Both the position numbers and the translations under genes were made by a program. A stretch of DNA of 64,000 nucleotides from Ornithodoros turicata. Taxonomy: Eukaryota; Arthropoda; Arachnida; Ixodida; Argasidae. The notes beneath the pieces are model-generated. The model ran no database searches. It saw only the letters and a list, made by a program, of their open reading frames with translations, and was not told the DNA's origin. This document shows positions 11,341-22,058 of the stretch, piece by piece (position 1 is the stretch's first letter; each line of letters starts with the position of its first letter). The stretch spans positions 86,222,160-86,286,159 of the forward strand of contig NC_088202.1 of NCBI RefSeq assembly GCF_037126465.1, written 5' to 3'.

Positions 11341-12500
11341 CTATCTAAAAACAGAACTTCACCGCATAGCACGCCGTGCACCAGCCTTTGCCACGAATAG
11401 GGTTATAGGGGTATAGGGGATAGGGTTATCGCTGATTCGAAGAGAGAGGGTGGCGTACGCCTTTTTGTGTCAATTATCATATACAGGGTGTCTCAAAAAA
11501 TGTGTCATTCGGACTTTATAAAAAAACGGGGCGACGGAAAAATACGGGGTAAACGGCATTTGCGTGGCAACTGAATTTGCCATCTTGCAAAAATATTTTC
11601 ATTTGATTTTAATTTAAAGAAATTGAATTTCTTTAATTGAACTCCAAAACTTCCCAAGTAACCTCACGTTTTTTTTTCTTTTTTGCAGAATTAGAGAGCC
11701 CGCACCGAACTTAGTCAGATCCACCTAGAAATCCGCTAAATATTGCAAATGGAACTGCCCAAAAAAGTCCCGAAATTGAGGCTTCAAAGTTTCGGGTGTT
11801 CAACGGCGCACCAAACCAGTCCCAAAGATGCGCGGAGAGGAGGACATGCTCCTGCCCCCATGAGGCTAGAACAATTTATCGCCGGCGTGCAGCACGAGAC
11901 GCGCCGATAACAAGGCGGATGACATTCCACCATACGTTGATAAGCGGCAAAAAATGATTCCGCCTCTTTTTTTTTCCGACCTTCTATCTTTCATGGGGGC
12001 AGAAGCATGTCCTCCTCTCCACGCATCTTTGCGACTGATTTGGTGCGCCGTTGAATACCCGAAACTTTGAAGCCTCAATTTCGGGACTTTTTTTGGGCAG
12101 TTCCATTTGCAATATCGAGCGGATTTCTTGGTGGATCTGACTAAGTTCGCTACGGGCTCTCTAATTCTGTATAAAAAAAAAAAAAAAAAACGTTAGGTGG
12201 ACTTGGGCAATTTTGGAGTTCAATTAAAGAAATTGAATTTATTTTAATTAAAATCAAATGAAAATATTTTTGGTGGCAAATTCAGTTGCCACACAAATGT
12301 CGTTTACCCCGTATTTTTCCATCGCCCCGTTTTTGTATAAAGTCCGAATGACACGTTTTTTGAAACACCCTGTATATGCAAAACAACACACAAAGGCATA
12401 CGCCCCCTTTTCTTTTATTGGAACCAGAAGCGTTCAGTATCGTTCGTTTCAATATTTAGCTGAGAGCGTGTTAATGCGGTGAAGTTCTGTTTTCAGAATA
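11341..12500. mobile_element. MITE, family 2, split by a foldback element
   Basis: The left arm (11341-11483) carries AACTTCACCGCATAGCAC and GGCGTACGCC. The right arm (12373-12500) carries GGCATACGCCCCC and the end GTTCTGTTTTCAGAATA. Between them, in the loop, sits the complete 889-bp foldback element at 11484-12372. An 18-bp tract (GGTTATAGGGGTATAGGG) near 11400 is an extra local repeat. Confidence 0.8.
11484..12372. mobile_element. Foldback element family A, complete, nested in a MITE
   Basis: It begins CAGGGTGTCTCAAAAAATG and ends TTTTTTGAAACACCCTG, with TA on each side, which supports a TA target duplication inside the loop of the host MITE. Arms of roughly 400 bp pair with each other. 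Each arm has GCAACTGAATTTGCCATC near its end, then a block TTTAATTGAACTCCAAAA, then AACTTAGTCAGATCCACC. It has no gene. It is clearly younger than the MITE it interrupts. Confidence 0.85.
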
Positions 12501-12502
12501 TG

Positions 12503-13480
12503 TAATGTATGTAGCATTAAAGTGGCACTCTGCTATGTGAATATGTTCACGATGTCCTGCGGAAACAAAGCGCCTGACCGACTGGCAGCCTCAAAGTCAG
12601 TAAAACGTGTTAAGAAACTGGAAGCCGCGAAGTTGAGCAGCTCCCATTTTTTTTTTTCTGAATTCACTTGAAGTTCATTGAAGCATGTGTACAAGCAAGT
12701 TTTACATAGACAAGTGTCACCAAAGCATATTGTCGCACAAAACATGCCACAGTCATCGTTGAAAGATGAAAGTTTGTATCTGTCCCTTCTATGTTGTTCC
12801 AGCCTCAGAACATCAGTTTATCTCACAGTCATCGTGATATTTCTCTACTCATCGTTATCTAAATTTAGTAGTCAGTTATTGAGAAAATCACCTGTATGTA
12901 ACTGCCAGCCCAACGAATACAGAAACACAATGATATACCCCGATATAAAGCAGCAACTGTTGCCATCGACCAGCTCTTAGAAGCCTCAAAGCTGGACTTG
13001 TTCGAATAGCATAACCATGCGAGATATGCGAGCGAATACAAACTCATCTCCAGAGGGCGGGAAGAAAATGTCTGTCCGTTAACAGTATACACTTGTGAAA
13101 TCTGTAAGACGCGTAAATCGTGTGCATAACGTTTATCGACATACAAATAAAAACAAAGTTTACCTTTTCTTTCATGCGTATGAGTGCAAAGTGTTCCCTT
13201 TACTCGTATAGTCATGGAAGAACTGTATCAAAGTGCCGGATCTATGCCTTTAACTTTTCAGTGCTTTTGGCGCGACCGCATAGCACGATCCAGAGCCACT
13301 GCCATAGAGAATGATAACGTCCTGCTTCCTGCATTCCTGCTTTCTGTGAACATGTTATACGCGCATATTCGGTATATCGTAGATGCGTGTGTCAAGTGCA
13401 CAGCGGAGGAGATCAAAATAGAGTTCGAACGGTTAGGAGCATCTATAGTTTTATTGACAACCTTTCATGCAGGAATCTGT
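12503..13480. other. Unique-looking DNA, no gene recognised
   Basis: Overlapping open frames of 64-126 codons occur on both strands, none with a recognisable domain. I see no repeat structure in it. Confidence 0.4.
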
Positions 13481-13489
13481 ATTACATCA

Positions 13490-13608
13490 GGTGATAATTG
13501 CCACAGAAAGGGGCGTACGCCCCCCTTATCAAACCGGAAGCGACAACTGTACCATTCGGCGTAGGAGGTGGCTCAGAGCTTGTTACGCGGTCAAGTTCTG
13601 TTTTTAGA
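13490..13608. mobile_element. MITE, family 2, right half only
   Basis: ATTGCCACAGAAAGGGGCG leads into the GTACGCC core and an end GTTCTGTTTTTAGA. The left arm is absent. The last 40 bp belong to the direct repeat at 13569-13775. Confidence 0.6.
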
Positions 13609-13775
13609 TTTTACACGATGTGTTAGTATGCAATAAATACAGACGATAGTAAATAGAATGTAATACGAATAAAATTGAGATATATAGTAATGTAAATTGA
13701 TAAATAAACATACATATAATGTGTTGTCGTTTCGTTACAGATAACAGAAAAGTGGCGGGAAGAAGAGAACTACGA
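13569..13775. repeat. Copy 2 of the 200-bp direct repeat
   Basis: Nearly identical to 6951-7153, including the AT-rich part with ATTGATAAATAAACATACAT. Here the MITE right half upstream is continuous with it. At copy 1 an intact family 1 MITE (6697-6944) sits immediately upstream. Confidence 0.7.
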
Positions 13776-14879
13776 CTAAAAAAGCAATATGTATCGGGCG
13801 CAGAACGAAGTTGGAGTGATGGCGATGTAGCATAAAATAATTATGTGACGAACATGGTCGTGATGTGATGGCTTGTTTACTCCACTAGTGAAGGTGACGT
13901 TTCAGTTGTCTTGTAATGGCCACGGAAATGCGCACGTCGTGCTCTCTCTCTGCGACGTGATGATGTGATCAAGAAAAAGAAAAATGGGGATGTGAGTCAC
14001 AACAAAGTCGGTCTGACTGCCCCAGTACGCCTATATGCACGCGGTGAATACAAAGCAGGTGTACATATATACTGTGAACGGTTTAAAGTGATGGAGTGCA
14101 ACATGTAGTTAACAATTTTCAAAAGAGTGAGCGTAAAATGCCGAACAAGAAGAGGAATCAGATGGGGGAGCACACACAGCACGCAGAACTTTAGCATTCT
14201 CTGCGAATCAGAAACGATAACGACCATTCGGTGAAGCGGTTTGACTCCAGCGACCCTCTTCGGTGAAGTTGGGTTCTTAGAAAGCATACATAGCCAAATT
14301 GGGCAGAGTATGCGCTTTGAAACATTTCCATGTTTAACATTCGCGCGTGCAGTTATCCGTAGCTCGAACAGCTGTAAACGATTGCCTGAACAACGGGAAC
14401 CGCTGAAGGTGGCTGTTCAAAAAGAAGACATTTTTGTCGAACTTCTTGAAAAGATCACCGAACGAGTCGCCCGTTGCTCTAAAGGGCTAGGTTCCGTCAC
14501 TCTCCTTTCAATAACACTGGCGAGCACAGCGCATCGGGACCGGAGTTGCGTGTGTATCAAGTGTGAGGGCGGATGTAACAGTATTTCTCGTAAAGAACAC
14601 AGAAAGAGCTGCGATTTGTTCCGCGGTTAAAGAGACCGCCAATCATGCCCAGGCTGTCATTTGGCATGCACTTCAAGTTCAATCTCGGCGCGCTGAAGGT
14701 TGATTATATTAGAATCAATTTAATTTGAATTCAATTTATTCATTTTATTCAGTTCACGTCGATTTTAATTCGCGCATCCATATGTTTGCTCAGACTTTCA
14801 GTCAGATGCCAGCATCATCTGTCGTGCAAGCCCTGTTTGAAGACAACAGGTGTAATACATGCTCTGAAAACATTGGTGG

Positions 14880-15066
14880 TGTGTGGTAGCGGTGAAAACA
14901 GTACTTCACCGCATAACATGTTCTGCGCCAACAATTGCGCTGAATGGACAGTTATCGCGTCTGTTTGGAGGTAGAACCGGGCGCATACGCATTTTTTTTG
15001 TGGAATCAACGGAAATCCGAAGTAGTACACAAAGGCCTCCCATTTTCAATGAATCAGATAACGATA
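14880..15066. mobile_element. MITE, diverged copy
   Basis: ACTTCACCGCATAACATG on the left and ATCAGATAACGATATCA on the right mark a degenerate member of the MITE group. It ends next to the intact copy that starts at 15077. Confidence 0.5.
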
Positions 15067-15076
15067 TCACTCTGTA

Positions 15077-15298
15077 CACTCTAAAAACAGAACTTCACGG
15101 CATAGCACGCCGCGCGCACACCATTGTCATGAAAGTTATCGCTTTTGATTCGAAGGGAGATGGGTGCGTACACCTGGTTGAGTCAATTTGAATATATGAT
15201 AATTGGCACAAAAAGGCGTACGCCTCGCTCTTTCTTCGATAATCCTATCATTGGTTGGCGTTTAGCGAGCTACGCCGTGAGGTTCTGTTTTTAGAGTG
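15077..15298. mobile_element. MITE, family 2, complete
   Basis: A 222-bp element from CACTCTAAAAACAG to CTGTTTTTAGAGTG with TA on both sides (15075-15076 and 15299-15300). The arms pair and the loop is TTGAATATATGATAATTGG. It has no coding sequence. Confidence 0.8.
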
Positions 15299-15299
15299 T

Positions 15300-15625
15300 A
15301 TGACGGTATACATGCTGTTTTCACCGCTTCCAGTTTGGTGCCAAAACGGTTTCACAGGAAACACGCTCTGCGCCAACCATGCATTGTGCCGATTGATACC
15401 GTTATCGCTTCTGATTTGAGGAGACAAGAGAGGGTCGTATACGCCTTTTTGTGGCAATTCAAATTGCCACAAATAGGCGGACGCCTCCCGTTTTCTACAA
15501 ATCAGGGAAGCCAAAGATATAATTCTGCATGGCGACTGGCTCCGAGCGTCCTTAGTCGCGGAAGCACCGGAAGTCTTCGTGGCACCGGAAGATGTGGCGG
15601 GGCTTGTTTATGTTTACGCGGGAAT
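15300..15625. repeat. Left arm of a large inverted repeat
   Basis: Starting TATACATGCTGTTTTCACCG, about 320 bp pair with 16190-16512. Within the arm lies a MITE-like core (GCCAACC, GTATACGCCTTTTT) followed by non-MITE sequence (CGTCCTTAGTCGCGGAAG). The pairing continues across both parts, so the whole composite was inverted or duplicated as a unit. Confidence 0.75.
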
Positions 15626-15844
15626 GTCATGTATAGGTTCTTGTCGTGTTATTTGGTGAAGTTCTGTTTTCAGGGTGCGTGATAGATAACACCTTCTCGG
15701 TGGTGAACCTCCAACAGTTATCCATGTGCAGCGGTGCAACGGCATCCCTTCCTACACAGGGATGAGAAAGATTGAAAATCCTGCGCAAGCTTTTCCCCTA
15801 ACACGTTCAGATCATCATCTAAAGGTGGACCTCAAGCAATACAT

Positions 15845-16183
15845 AACTCTTAAAGATGAACTTCACCGCATAGCACGCTTCTAGCCAACCATCATATCGA
15901 ATGATATCGTCATCTGCCCTGATTTGTTGAAAACGGGATGCGTACGCCTTTTTGTGACACTTATGTTTTGTGATACTTTTTGTGGGGTAGGGTCCTGTGT
16001 CATCATCACTTCTCCTTCACTTATTGTTGTCGTTGTTGTTGTTGTGACACTTATGCTGTTCATAATTGTCACAAAAAAAGGCGTACGCCTCCCGTGTTCA
16101 ACAAATCAGGGCAGAAAACGATTTCATTCCAAATGATGGTTGGCTAGGAGCGTGCTATGCGGTGAAGTTCATTTCTAGGAGCG
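15845..16183. mobile_element. MITE, family 1, carrying a tiny retrotransposon insertion
   Basis: The arms are typical (ACTCTTAAAGATGAACTTC on the left, GGTGAAGTTCATTTCTAGG on the right). The loop is interrupted at 15966-16041 by 76 bp that begin TTTTGTGATACTTTTTGTGG and end in a (GTT)n tract. A 14-bp duplication (TTGTGACACTTATG) flanks it, at 15952-15965 and 16042-16055. That is the mark of target-primed reverse transcription with extreme 5' truncation. Confidence 0.8.
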
Positions 16184-16189
16184 ATGACA

Positions 16190-16512
16190 TTCACAAGCCA
16201 AAACATTAACAAGCCCCGCCACAACTCCCGGTGCCACGAAGACTTCCAGTCCTTCCGCGACTAAGGACGCTCGGAACCAGTCGCAATGCAGAATTATATC
16301 TTTCGCTTTCCTGATTCGTTGAAAACGGGAGGGGTACGCCTTTTTGTGACAATTTGAATTACCACAAAAAAGGCGTATACGACCCTCTCTCTCCTCAAAT
16401 CAGAAGCGATAACTGAATCACTCGGCACAGTGGTTGGCGCAGAGCGTGTTTGCTGTAAAACTGGATGCCGTTTTGGCATCAAACCCGAAGCGGTGAAAAC
16501 GGCATGTATACA
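16190..16512. repeat. Right arm of a large inverted repeat
   Basis: This is the reverse complement of 15300-15625 with scattered differences and small indels. It ends GGTGAAAACGGCATGTATA. The 565-bp spacer holds the MITE at 15845-16183. Confidence 0.75.
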
Positions 16513-16769
16513 GTTCTTGTCAATAGTTTACGAATGCCGTCGGTTCGATTTCACGTTTTTAGTCGAAAACGTCTTCGGTACTGGGCACATCTGTAGAGTT
16601 ATGAATAACAGAAGGATGTGGCGTTGCGGTGAAGAGCCCAAATTTGGGCACAGAGGCGTGTCGGACATCCCATGGAGGAATCATTCCAAACAAGACAAGA
16701 AGCGGCGCATGTCGAATTATTCGCGCAGATGACTCTGAGAATGCTTTATACCTAGAAAGGTTCACTCAC

Positions 16770-17031
16770 CCGGTGGCAGAAGGAAGGAACCATGCTCCAA
16801 CGTCTTCCCCAAGAAATGTGGCGGCAAGAACGCTGCTGCCATTGCTGCCGATGCTCCGTACATCTGTCCCAAAGAAGGGGGCACACACGACGCCCTCGAC
16901 TGGGGTGGTCCCATGCACATTGGCGCTTCACCGACCACAGAACGTGGCGTTAGAATGTCCTCGATCATAAAGGATCGCCGCGGGGACAACTTTTCCGGGT
17001 AGCTGCCGTCTTTCCGTTCGAACGAGTTCAT
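16770..17031 (-). CDS. First coding exon of a homeobox-type gene (BSX/BARX-like)
   Basis: An ATG at 17031 opens a frame of 87 complete codons plus one base, ending at 16770 with the donor GG|GTGAGTGAA. The reading frame runs into a stop only two codons beyond that donor, as expected for an exon cut at a splice site (phase 1). Residues 20-27 are SFMIEDIL, an eh1-type Groucho-binding motif. The same motif sits near the N-terminus of BARX and BSX homeodomain transcription factors, which act in the nucleus. Downstream are a proline-rich segment and an alanine/methionine run (SAAMAAAFLPPHF). The homeodomain itself is not here, and I find none on the minus strand down to position 1, so the next exon is probably outside the window. 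Between BSX and BARX I cannot decide, and another eh1-bearing homeobox family is possible. The spliced exon is seen; family identity is inference. Confidence 0.65.
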
Positions 17032-17039
17032 TGCGTGCT

Positions 17040-17400
17040 TTCAACGCGGTCCCAACACAACTCTTCCCAAAGTCGTTAACGCGAGCGACATTTTCCCGCC
17101 TTGCTTAAAGCTCGCACACTTCGCTCAGCGCGTTTATCCTATACCTGGCTCTTTTTATGGCGTTGATCGTTTCAATGCGGCTTTCAGCCAATAAGGCTTA
17201 GCGAACGAGGCGGGGTCAATTTCCCCAACTCCGCCTTTCAATCCCTCCCTGGTGAAGGGAACGGGACTCCTCCCGGTTTTCCCTTCGGAAAGCGACAAGG
17301 GATGGAAACCCTAAGGAGGAGCTATCTGCGCGACGTCATGCAATTTCGGTCATATTTCAGTGCGCGGGAAATGATGACGTGCTCGGTTGTTGGGCGTCAA
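17040..17400 (-). promoter_or_regulatory. Likely core promoter and 5' region of the homeobox-type gene
   Basis: Upstream of the ATG (higher coordinates, minus strand) lie a TATA-like CCATAAAAAG (17151-17160), an ATTGGCT CCAAT-type box (17187-17193), GC boxes around 17205-17245, and a CRE half site GACGTCA near 17333. The order CCAAT, TATA, start codon and their spacing fit a transcription start near 17120-17130 with a 5' UTR of about 90-100 nt. The start site itself is not shown by the sequence. Confidence 0.45.
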
Positions 17401-18566
17401 ATATAACGCAGGATAATTCGGTGAGGTCTAAAAGATTCGCGTTCCTTTCTCCCCTTTAGGTTGCGCGGGGGAAAACACTCTTTTGGGATAGCAGAAGTCG
17501 TCCAAGAGCTTTGTCGTTCATCTAATTTCGCTTCCGCTTTTCGGATTTTGTCCATCGAGGAGGTTCTTGAGGGAAAGAAAAACGAAGACGCTTAATTTAA
17601 TCTCGCCGTTTGGATCCGGAGAACTTCCTCTTCTCCCGTCAATAGGATTTGTTCCTATTGGATCGATCCGTTTGATCTAATTACCTGGTTTTGTTGTTCC
17701 ATAACTGAGAGAGACCCCTCTTGCAAGCCATTTCTGAGTAAAATCTTTGCCGTTCGACTATGAGGCTCCCAGATTTTTCATGATTTCACGGGAAGATGTC
17801 AGATATGTACCATGTCTTTCACAAATATATCCAACCCCAATTTGACCGAGTTCGCACAAAACAGCACTTGCGTTTTATACAAATGCTATTTTGTGCCAGG
17901 TGTATCACTCAGTTGACTCAGTTGACTTGTAAGCCTGCGCAATTAAAAGCAATAGACCCGAAAGAAGAACGTAGACGCGTGCTCTTTAGCAGAGTGTTGG
18001 CTGTTTGGGCTGTTCGACAGCGCTTGCCCTCTCAGTCCTATTTCCCATGTAGTTTAAACTTGTAATCCTAAACAATAAAAAGAAAATAAAGAGTAGAATA
18101 TACTCTATGACGTTATGTTGTATAACATATGTCTTGTGATGTTACAGAAAACAAGAACAGGAGAAAATCAAATCGAGTATATTTCATATATACGCTTTAA
18201 CAATTTATCGGATGTACATTTTTATCAGGTCACGTTGTCGTGCATTCTTTCCTTCAATGCGATCGTACATCGGAAATTTGCAGCGGTTTCTCCCGTTTGC
18301 TTTGTGGCATTCTTGCATTGCTTGATGCGGTCGCATGTACTTTGCCCTGCTGACAGCATCGACTAGATCAGCACACAGGCACCTTTAGACGGTGACGCAA
18401 TTGCCTCACACTGTATACCACCACCACCGTAGGTGATGTCGCCAACTTTTCGCGAACCCGGTGTTGCAGTCGAACCCGCAAGTTCGGGTTGTTGTGAATT
18501 CGGACTTTCGACGTTAGTCAGATTCACGAAGTTTCGAAAAGCTTCCCATACTTGACTTTTTTTATA
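17401..18566. other. Region upstream of the homeobox-type exon, no gene recognised
   Basis: Mostly unique sequence, CpG-rich up to about 17600 and AT-rich beyond. I see no open frame with a recognisable domain and no repeat. It may hold regulatory DNA for the exon at 16770-17031. Confidence 0.4.
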
Positions 18567-19397
18567 TAGGGTGTTTCAGCTAAGGTGATAAAAAATTATA
18601 ACTGGCTACGTACTCGCCGGAGGATTGTCGGACTTTCGGCATTTACCTTCTGGTTGCCATCATTGAGGAAGGCGTTGGACAATTTTTAATTGCGGGAAAT
18701 TTATTTTTTTCAATTGAACTTTGAAAATTGCCAAGCGAACCTTACTTTTTTTTTTACAGAAATATGAAGTCCTCCACGGATAACCACACACCCAACCGAA
18801 ACTATGCACAGTATCGCAACAGAAATAGTCTTTAAAAAATTGGTAAAAATTCGCCTTTAGCCCCGCCTGCTTGATTGTCGCAAAGAAAAGCGCACAATAT
18901 TTGCGGGGAGAGGAGGAAGAGTTCCCGCCTCTTGTTTTACCTTTCTTTGCTCCGCGTTGACCTTGATGCTGGTGACAGCCGACTTATCACAAAGAAAACA
19001 AAACAAGCGTCTTATCACAAAGGAGCCAAGGCAAATGAAGGCGGGAACACTTTCTCGTCTAGACGCAGATATCGCGCGCGCTTCTCTCGCGAAAATCAGA
19101 CAGGCGGGGCTAAAGCGTCATTTTTAATAATTTTTTCAACTATTTCTGTTGCGATACTGTGCATAGTTTTTGTTGGGTCTGCGGTTAGCCGTGGAGGACA
19201 TCATATTTCTGTAAAACAAAAGTGAGGTTCGCTTAGCAATTTTCAAAGTTCAATTGAAAAAAATAAATTTCCCGCGATTAAAAATTGCCCAAAGCCTTCC
19301 TCAATGATGGCAAAAGTTTCCAGAAGGTAAATGCCGAAAGTCCGACAATCCTCCGGCGAGTACGTCGCCAGTTTATCACCTTAGGTGAAACACCCTG
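18567..19397. mobile_element. Foldback element family B, complete
   Basis: It starts TAGGGTGTTTCAGCTAAGG and ends CTTAGGTGAAACACCCTG, flanked by TA-rich sequence. Arms of about 300 bp are inverted copies (CTCGCCGGAGGATTGTCGG against CCGACAATCCTCCGGCGAG). The 20-25 bp termini resemble those of family A, as does an inner block TCAATTGAACTTTGAAAATT, but the rest is unrelated in sequence. It has no gene. Confidence 0.8.
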
Positions 19398-19601
19398 TAT
19401 ACACGCTGAAGAATACCGTTACATGGTATATTCACCCATGTTACCCATAGAGGGAACTAGCTTCGGAAAGAGTAAACCACCACCACCATGGTGTGTAGGT
19501 CCGGCGACGTTTGATTTCGGTTTTCGTTAGCAACTCAGAATATGCTAATTATAAGAAATTAATGGTGAAAACATCGGAATCACTTGGATTAGAAAGAACA
19601 G

Positions 19602-19697
19602 CACTCTAAAAACTGAACTTCACCGCATAGCACGCTCTGCGCCAACCATTGCCACGAATGATAGGGTTATCGTTTCTGATTCGAAGAGAGAGAGAGG
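19602..19697. mobile_element. MITE, family 2, left arm only
   Basis: CACTCTAAAAACTGAACTTC through GATTCGAAGAGAGAG, then the sequence changes to (TTTA)n and unrelated DNA. Confidence 0.65.
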
Positions 19698-20121
19698 CTG
19701 GAGAACTTAGAAAGAACTAATTTATTTATTTATTTAAATACCCACAGGGCGTTAGCGTTACAGAGGGGAGGGGGACTTAGAAGAACTTAGAAACACCAAG
19801 TGAACGGTGAATGCGGTGAGGGTGTACGTCAGGACCTCACGACCTACATCATGACGACAAATTCGCCATCGACTGTGGCGTTCCTTTATGAGTGACATCA
19901 TGCGAATCAACCCCGTTAGTTTGAAATCGATTGTTTGGGAATATTTGCCACGCGCATCATAATATGAATACGTCTGTTTGTGCAACGTCATCTTCACGTC
20001 TCGCCAGTGGATCGAGCTCGCTTGGAGGCCCTTGTAGTAAGTAGGTATCAGAGAGGTATCAGAGAACGGCCCTGGTAGGTATATTCTTAAGCCACTGCCC
20101 GTTCCAGTGACTTTATTATTT

Positions 20122-20373
20122 TCCAGAGCCGTTTATGGAGAGAGTTTGGCTATTAGATGGAGCCTACTTTAACCCGGCGCGTCATTTGGCTCCATAGGAC
20201 GGGTGATGCAAAGTACAGTGCCGCCATTTTTAACATGACTTACCTCTTTGATATCAATCCGGACAGCAGCGACTCGGCTTCCACACCGGCCTGTCTGACG
20301 TCACGGTAGGCCCCCGTCTCCGGGCGGCAAAAGATCAAAGAATGGCAAAACTCTCCCTATAAACGGCTCTGGT
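20122..20373. mobile_element. TIR element, 250 bp (ends CCAGAGCCGTTTAT)
   Basis: CCAGAGCCGTTTATGGAGAG at the left and CTCTCCCTATAAACGGCTCT at the right form imperfect terminal inverted repeats of about 28 bp. The inside is unrelated and without coding capacity. The target duplication is not clear. Confidence 0.65.
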
Positions 20374-20374
20374 A

Positions 20375-21290
20375 TTTCCCAGGGTTTCCATTTGCCTAAC
20401 ACTATGTCGAATAAACATATAAAACAGCGAGCCTTACCAATAATAATCCAAACATAACAACAGCACGCTGAGGTTCCTCGTGTTATGAAACACATGCTTC
20501 CGCTTCAGGGTAGGAGATCGATGCGCATGCGCAATGTCGACCTGCCGAACTTTTTGGAATTCTAACCTTGACATATTCGTGGCGTCACTGTTTAGTAAGG
20601 TGCATGCAATGCGACCTCATACCGTTGTCGAACGAGGAAAGGCTCTCAAGCTTCAATTAGCAAAGGCGAGTTAGAAAGGAAGTGAGGTTGAAGGCAACAT
20701 TTAATTGAGTTTGGGAATGTTGCAGGGAGGCCCACAGCGAAGGGACAAGACGAGACGAGACGAGACTCAAGGTGACTGAGGTGTTCCTATAGCTGTGCAC
20801 TACTATTTGATTGCACAACCAGAACTATAATAAATTTGCCTAATTGTTGTATTCCTGTATTCCACAGTATGTATATAGCTTTAAGACGTGACCATTAGGC
20901 CTTCTGTCCTATTTAGTAAGCTCCTGCAAAACCTGTCAGTACCGTCTTTTAAAATTCTACACGAGTTAAAAGAGTTTAAACATTGTTATGAACACGTGCG
21001 CATACTGCACGCCAGTGTATTGAGTGAAACATAATTGATTTTCAGAGTGGCGTATAGCTAGCAGGATGCAGACTGGTGTGAGCGCACTACTCTTTACTTG
21101 GACTCTCAGCACAGTAAAAAAATCGAGATAGGCACGTGACACTTATATGCACGTGACCTCTCCCACGCGGTTTCATCGACAGAAATAGGAACCTGCTGTG
21201 ATGTCGCAGCATTGTTTTTCTTATTCGCACAGCCGATTCGCGCGATGCGACAATTACTCTTTCTGCTGTGAAACTACCATTGCAGATTTA
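20375..21290. other. Unique-looking DNA, no gene recognised
   Basis: A (GACGA)n tract of five units lies near 20749-20765. I see no protein and no other repeats. Confidence 0.4.
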
Positions 21291-21295
21291 CATAT

Positions 21296-21560
21296 CACTT
21301 TTAAAACAGATACTGATACTATATAACACGCTGAAGGCCAGCCGATGCTCAGAATGATACCTTTATATACCTTTATCACAACTGATGTGTGAGAAAACCG
21401 CGAAGCGCACGCCTTTTTGTCACAATAGCGCAACCGCATAAGGTGTCACAAAAAGACGCACGCTTCCAGTTTTTAAAAAAAATCAGGCGAGAGAAAGATG
21501 TCATTCGGGATGATGGTTGGCTAGGAGAGTATTATGTGGTGAATTTCTGTATTAAGAGTG
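21296..21560. mobile_element. MITE, family 1-like, diverged
   Basis: It starts CACTTTTAAAACAGATAC and ends GTATTAAGAGTG. The core on each arm is GCGCACGCC/GACGCACGC instead of GGCGTACGCC, so this is an older or distinct subfamily. Confidence 0.65.
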
Positions 21561-22058
21561 TAGCTTTAAACTGCTACGTACACTCTTAAAGGGAGAATCC
21601 ACTCGAAAAACATGTTGAAGTAACAGTGCGACATCAATCAATCCATATCGTATGATGTTTCAGTGGGTACAATTTCTCATCCCCAGTTGGCACAGATAAT
21701 TGGAAAACGGATATTTCCGTTTGAGTGATTCGGCGCTCCTCCACTAAAGAGCGGTCAAGCAACTCTGGGCTTCACCTCACCGGTATTCTTCGCATGCGCC
21801 TTTCTGTGGGGTCTGTTCTACCAGTCGCGAGTACTTTCGAATGAAATCGAGGAAGCAGATGACTCGTACATCATTTTGCCTCGTTTGGCACTCGTACGTC
21901 ATCACTGGCGATGAAAGTCCCCCTTCATCATCCTAAATAAAGTTTTTGTTGTACATCATTCATGTCGCACGAAGAAGTTACCAAGCGCGCGCCCGAAACT
22001 AAATAAACAGCCGACGGCCCTCATGCACGAGACTCCTTGTGACGTTACGCAGGGTATA

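Noticed and set aside
20122..20373. 8-bp target duplication for the CCAGAGCC element
   Set aside because: TATTTTCC and TATTTCCC flanks look alike but only if the element ends are shifted asymmetrically.
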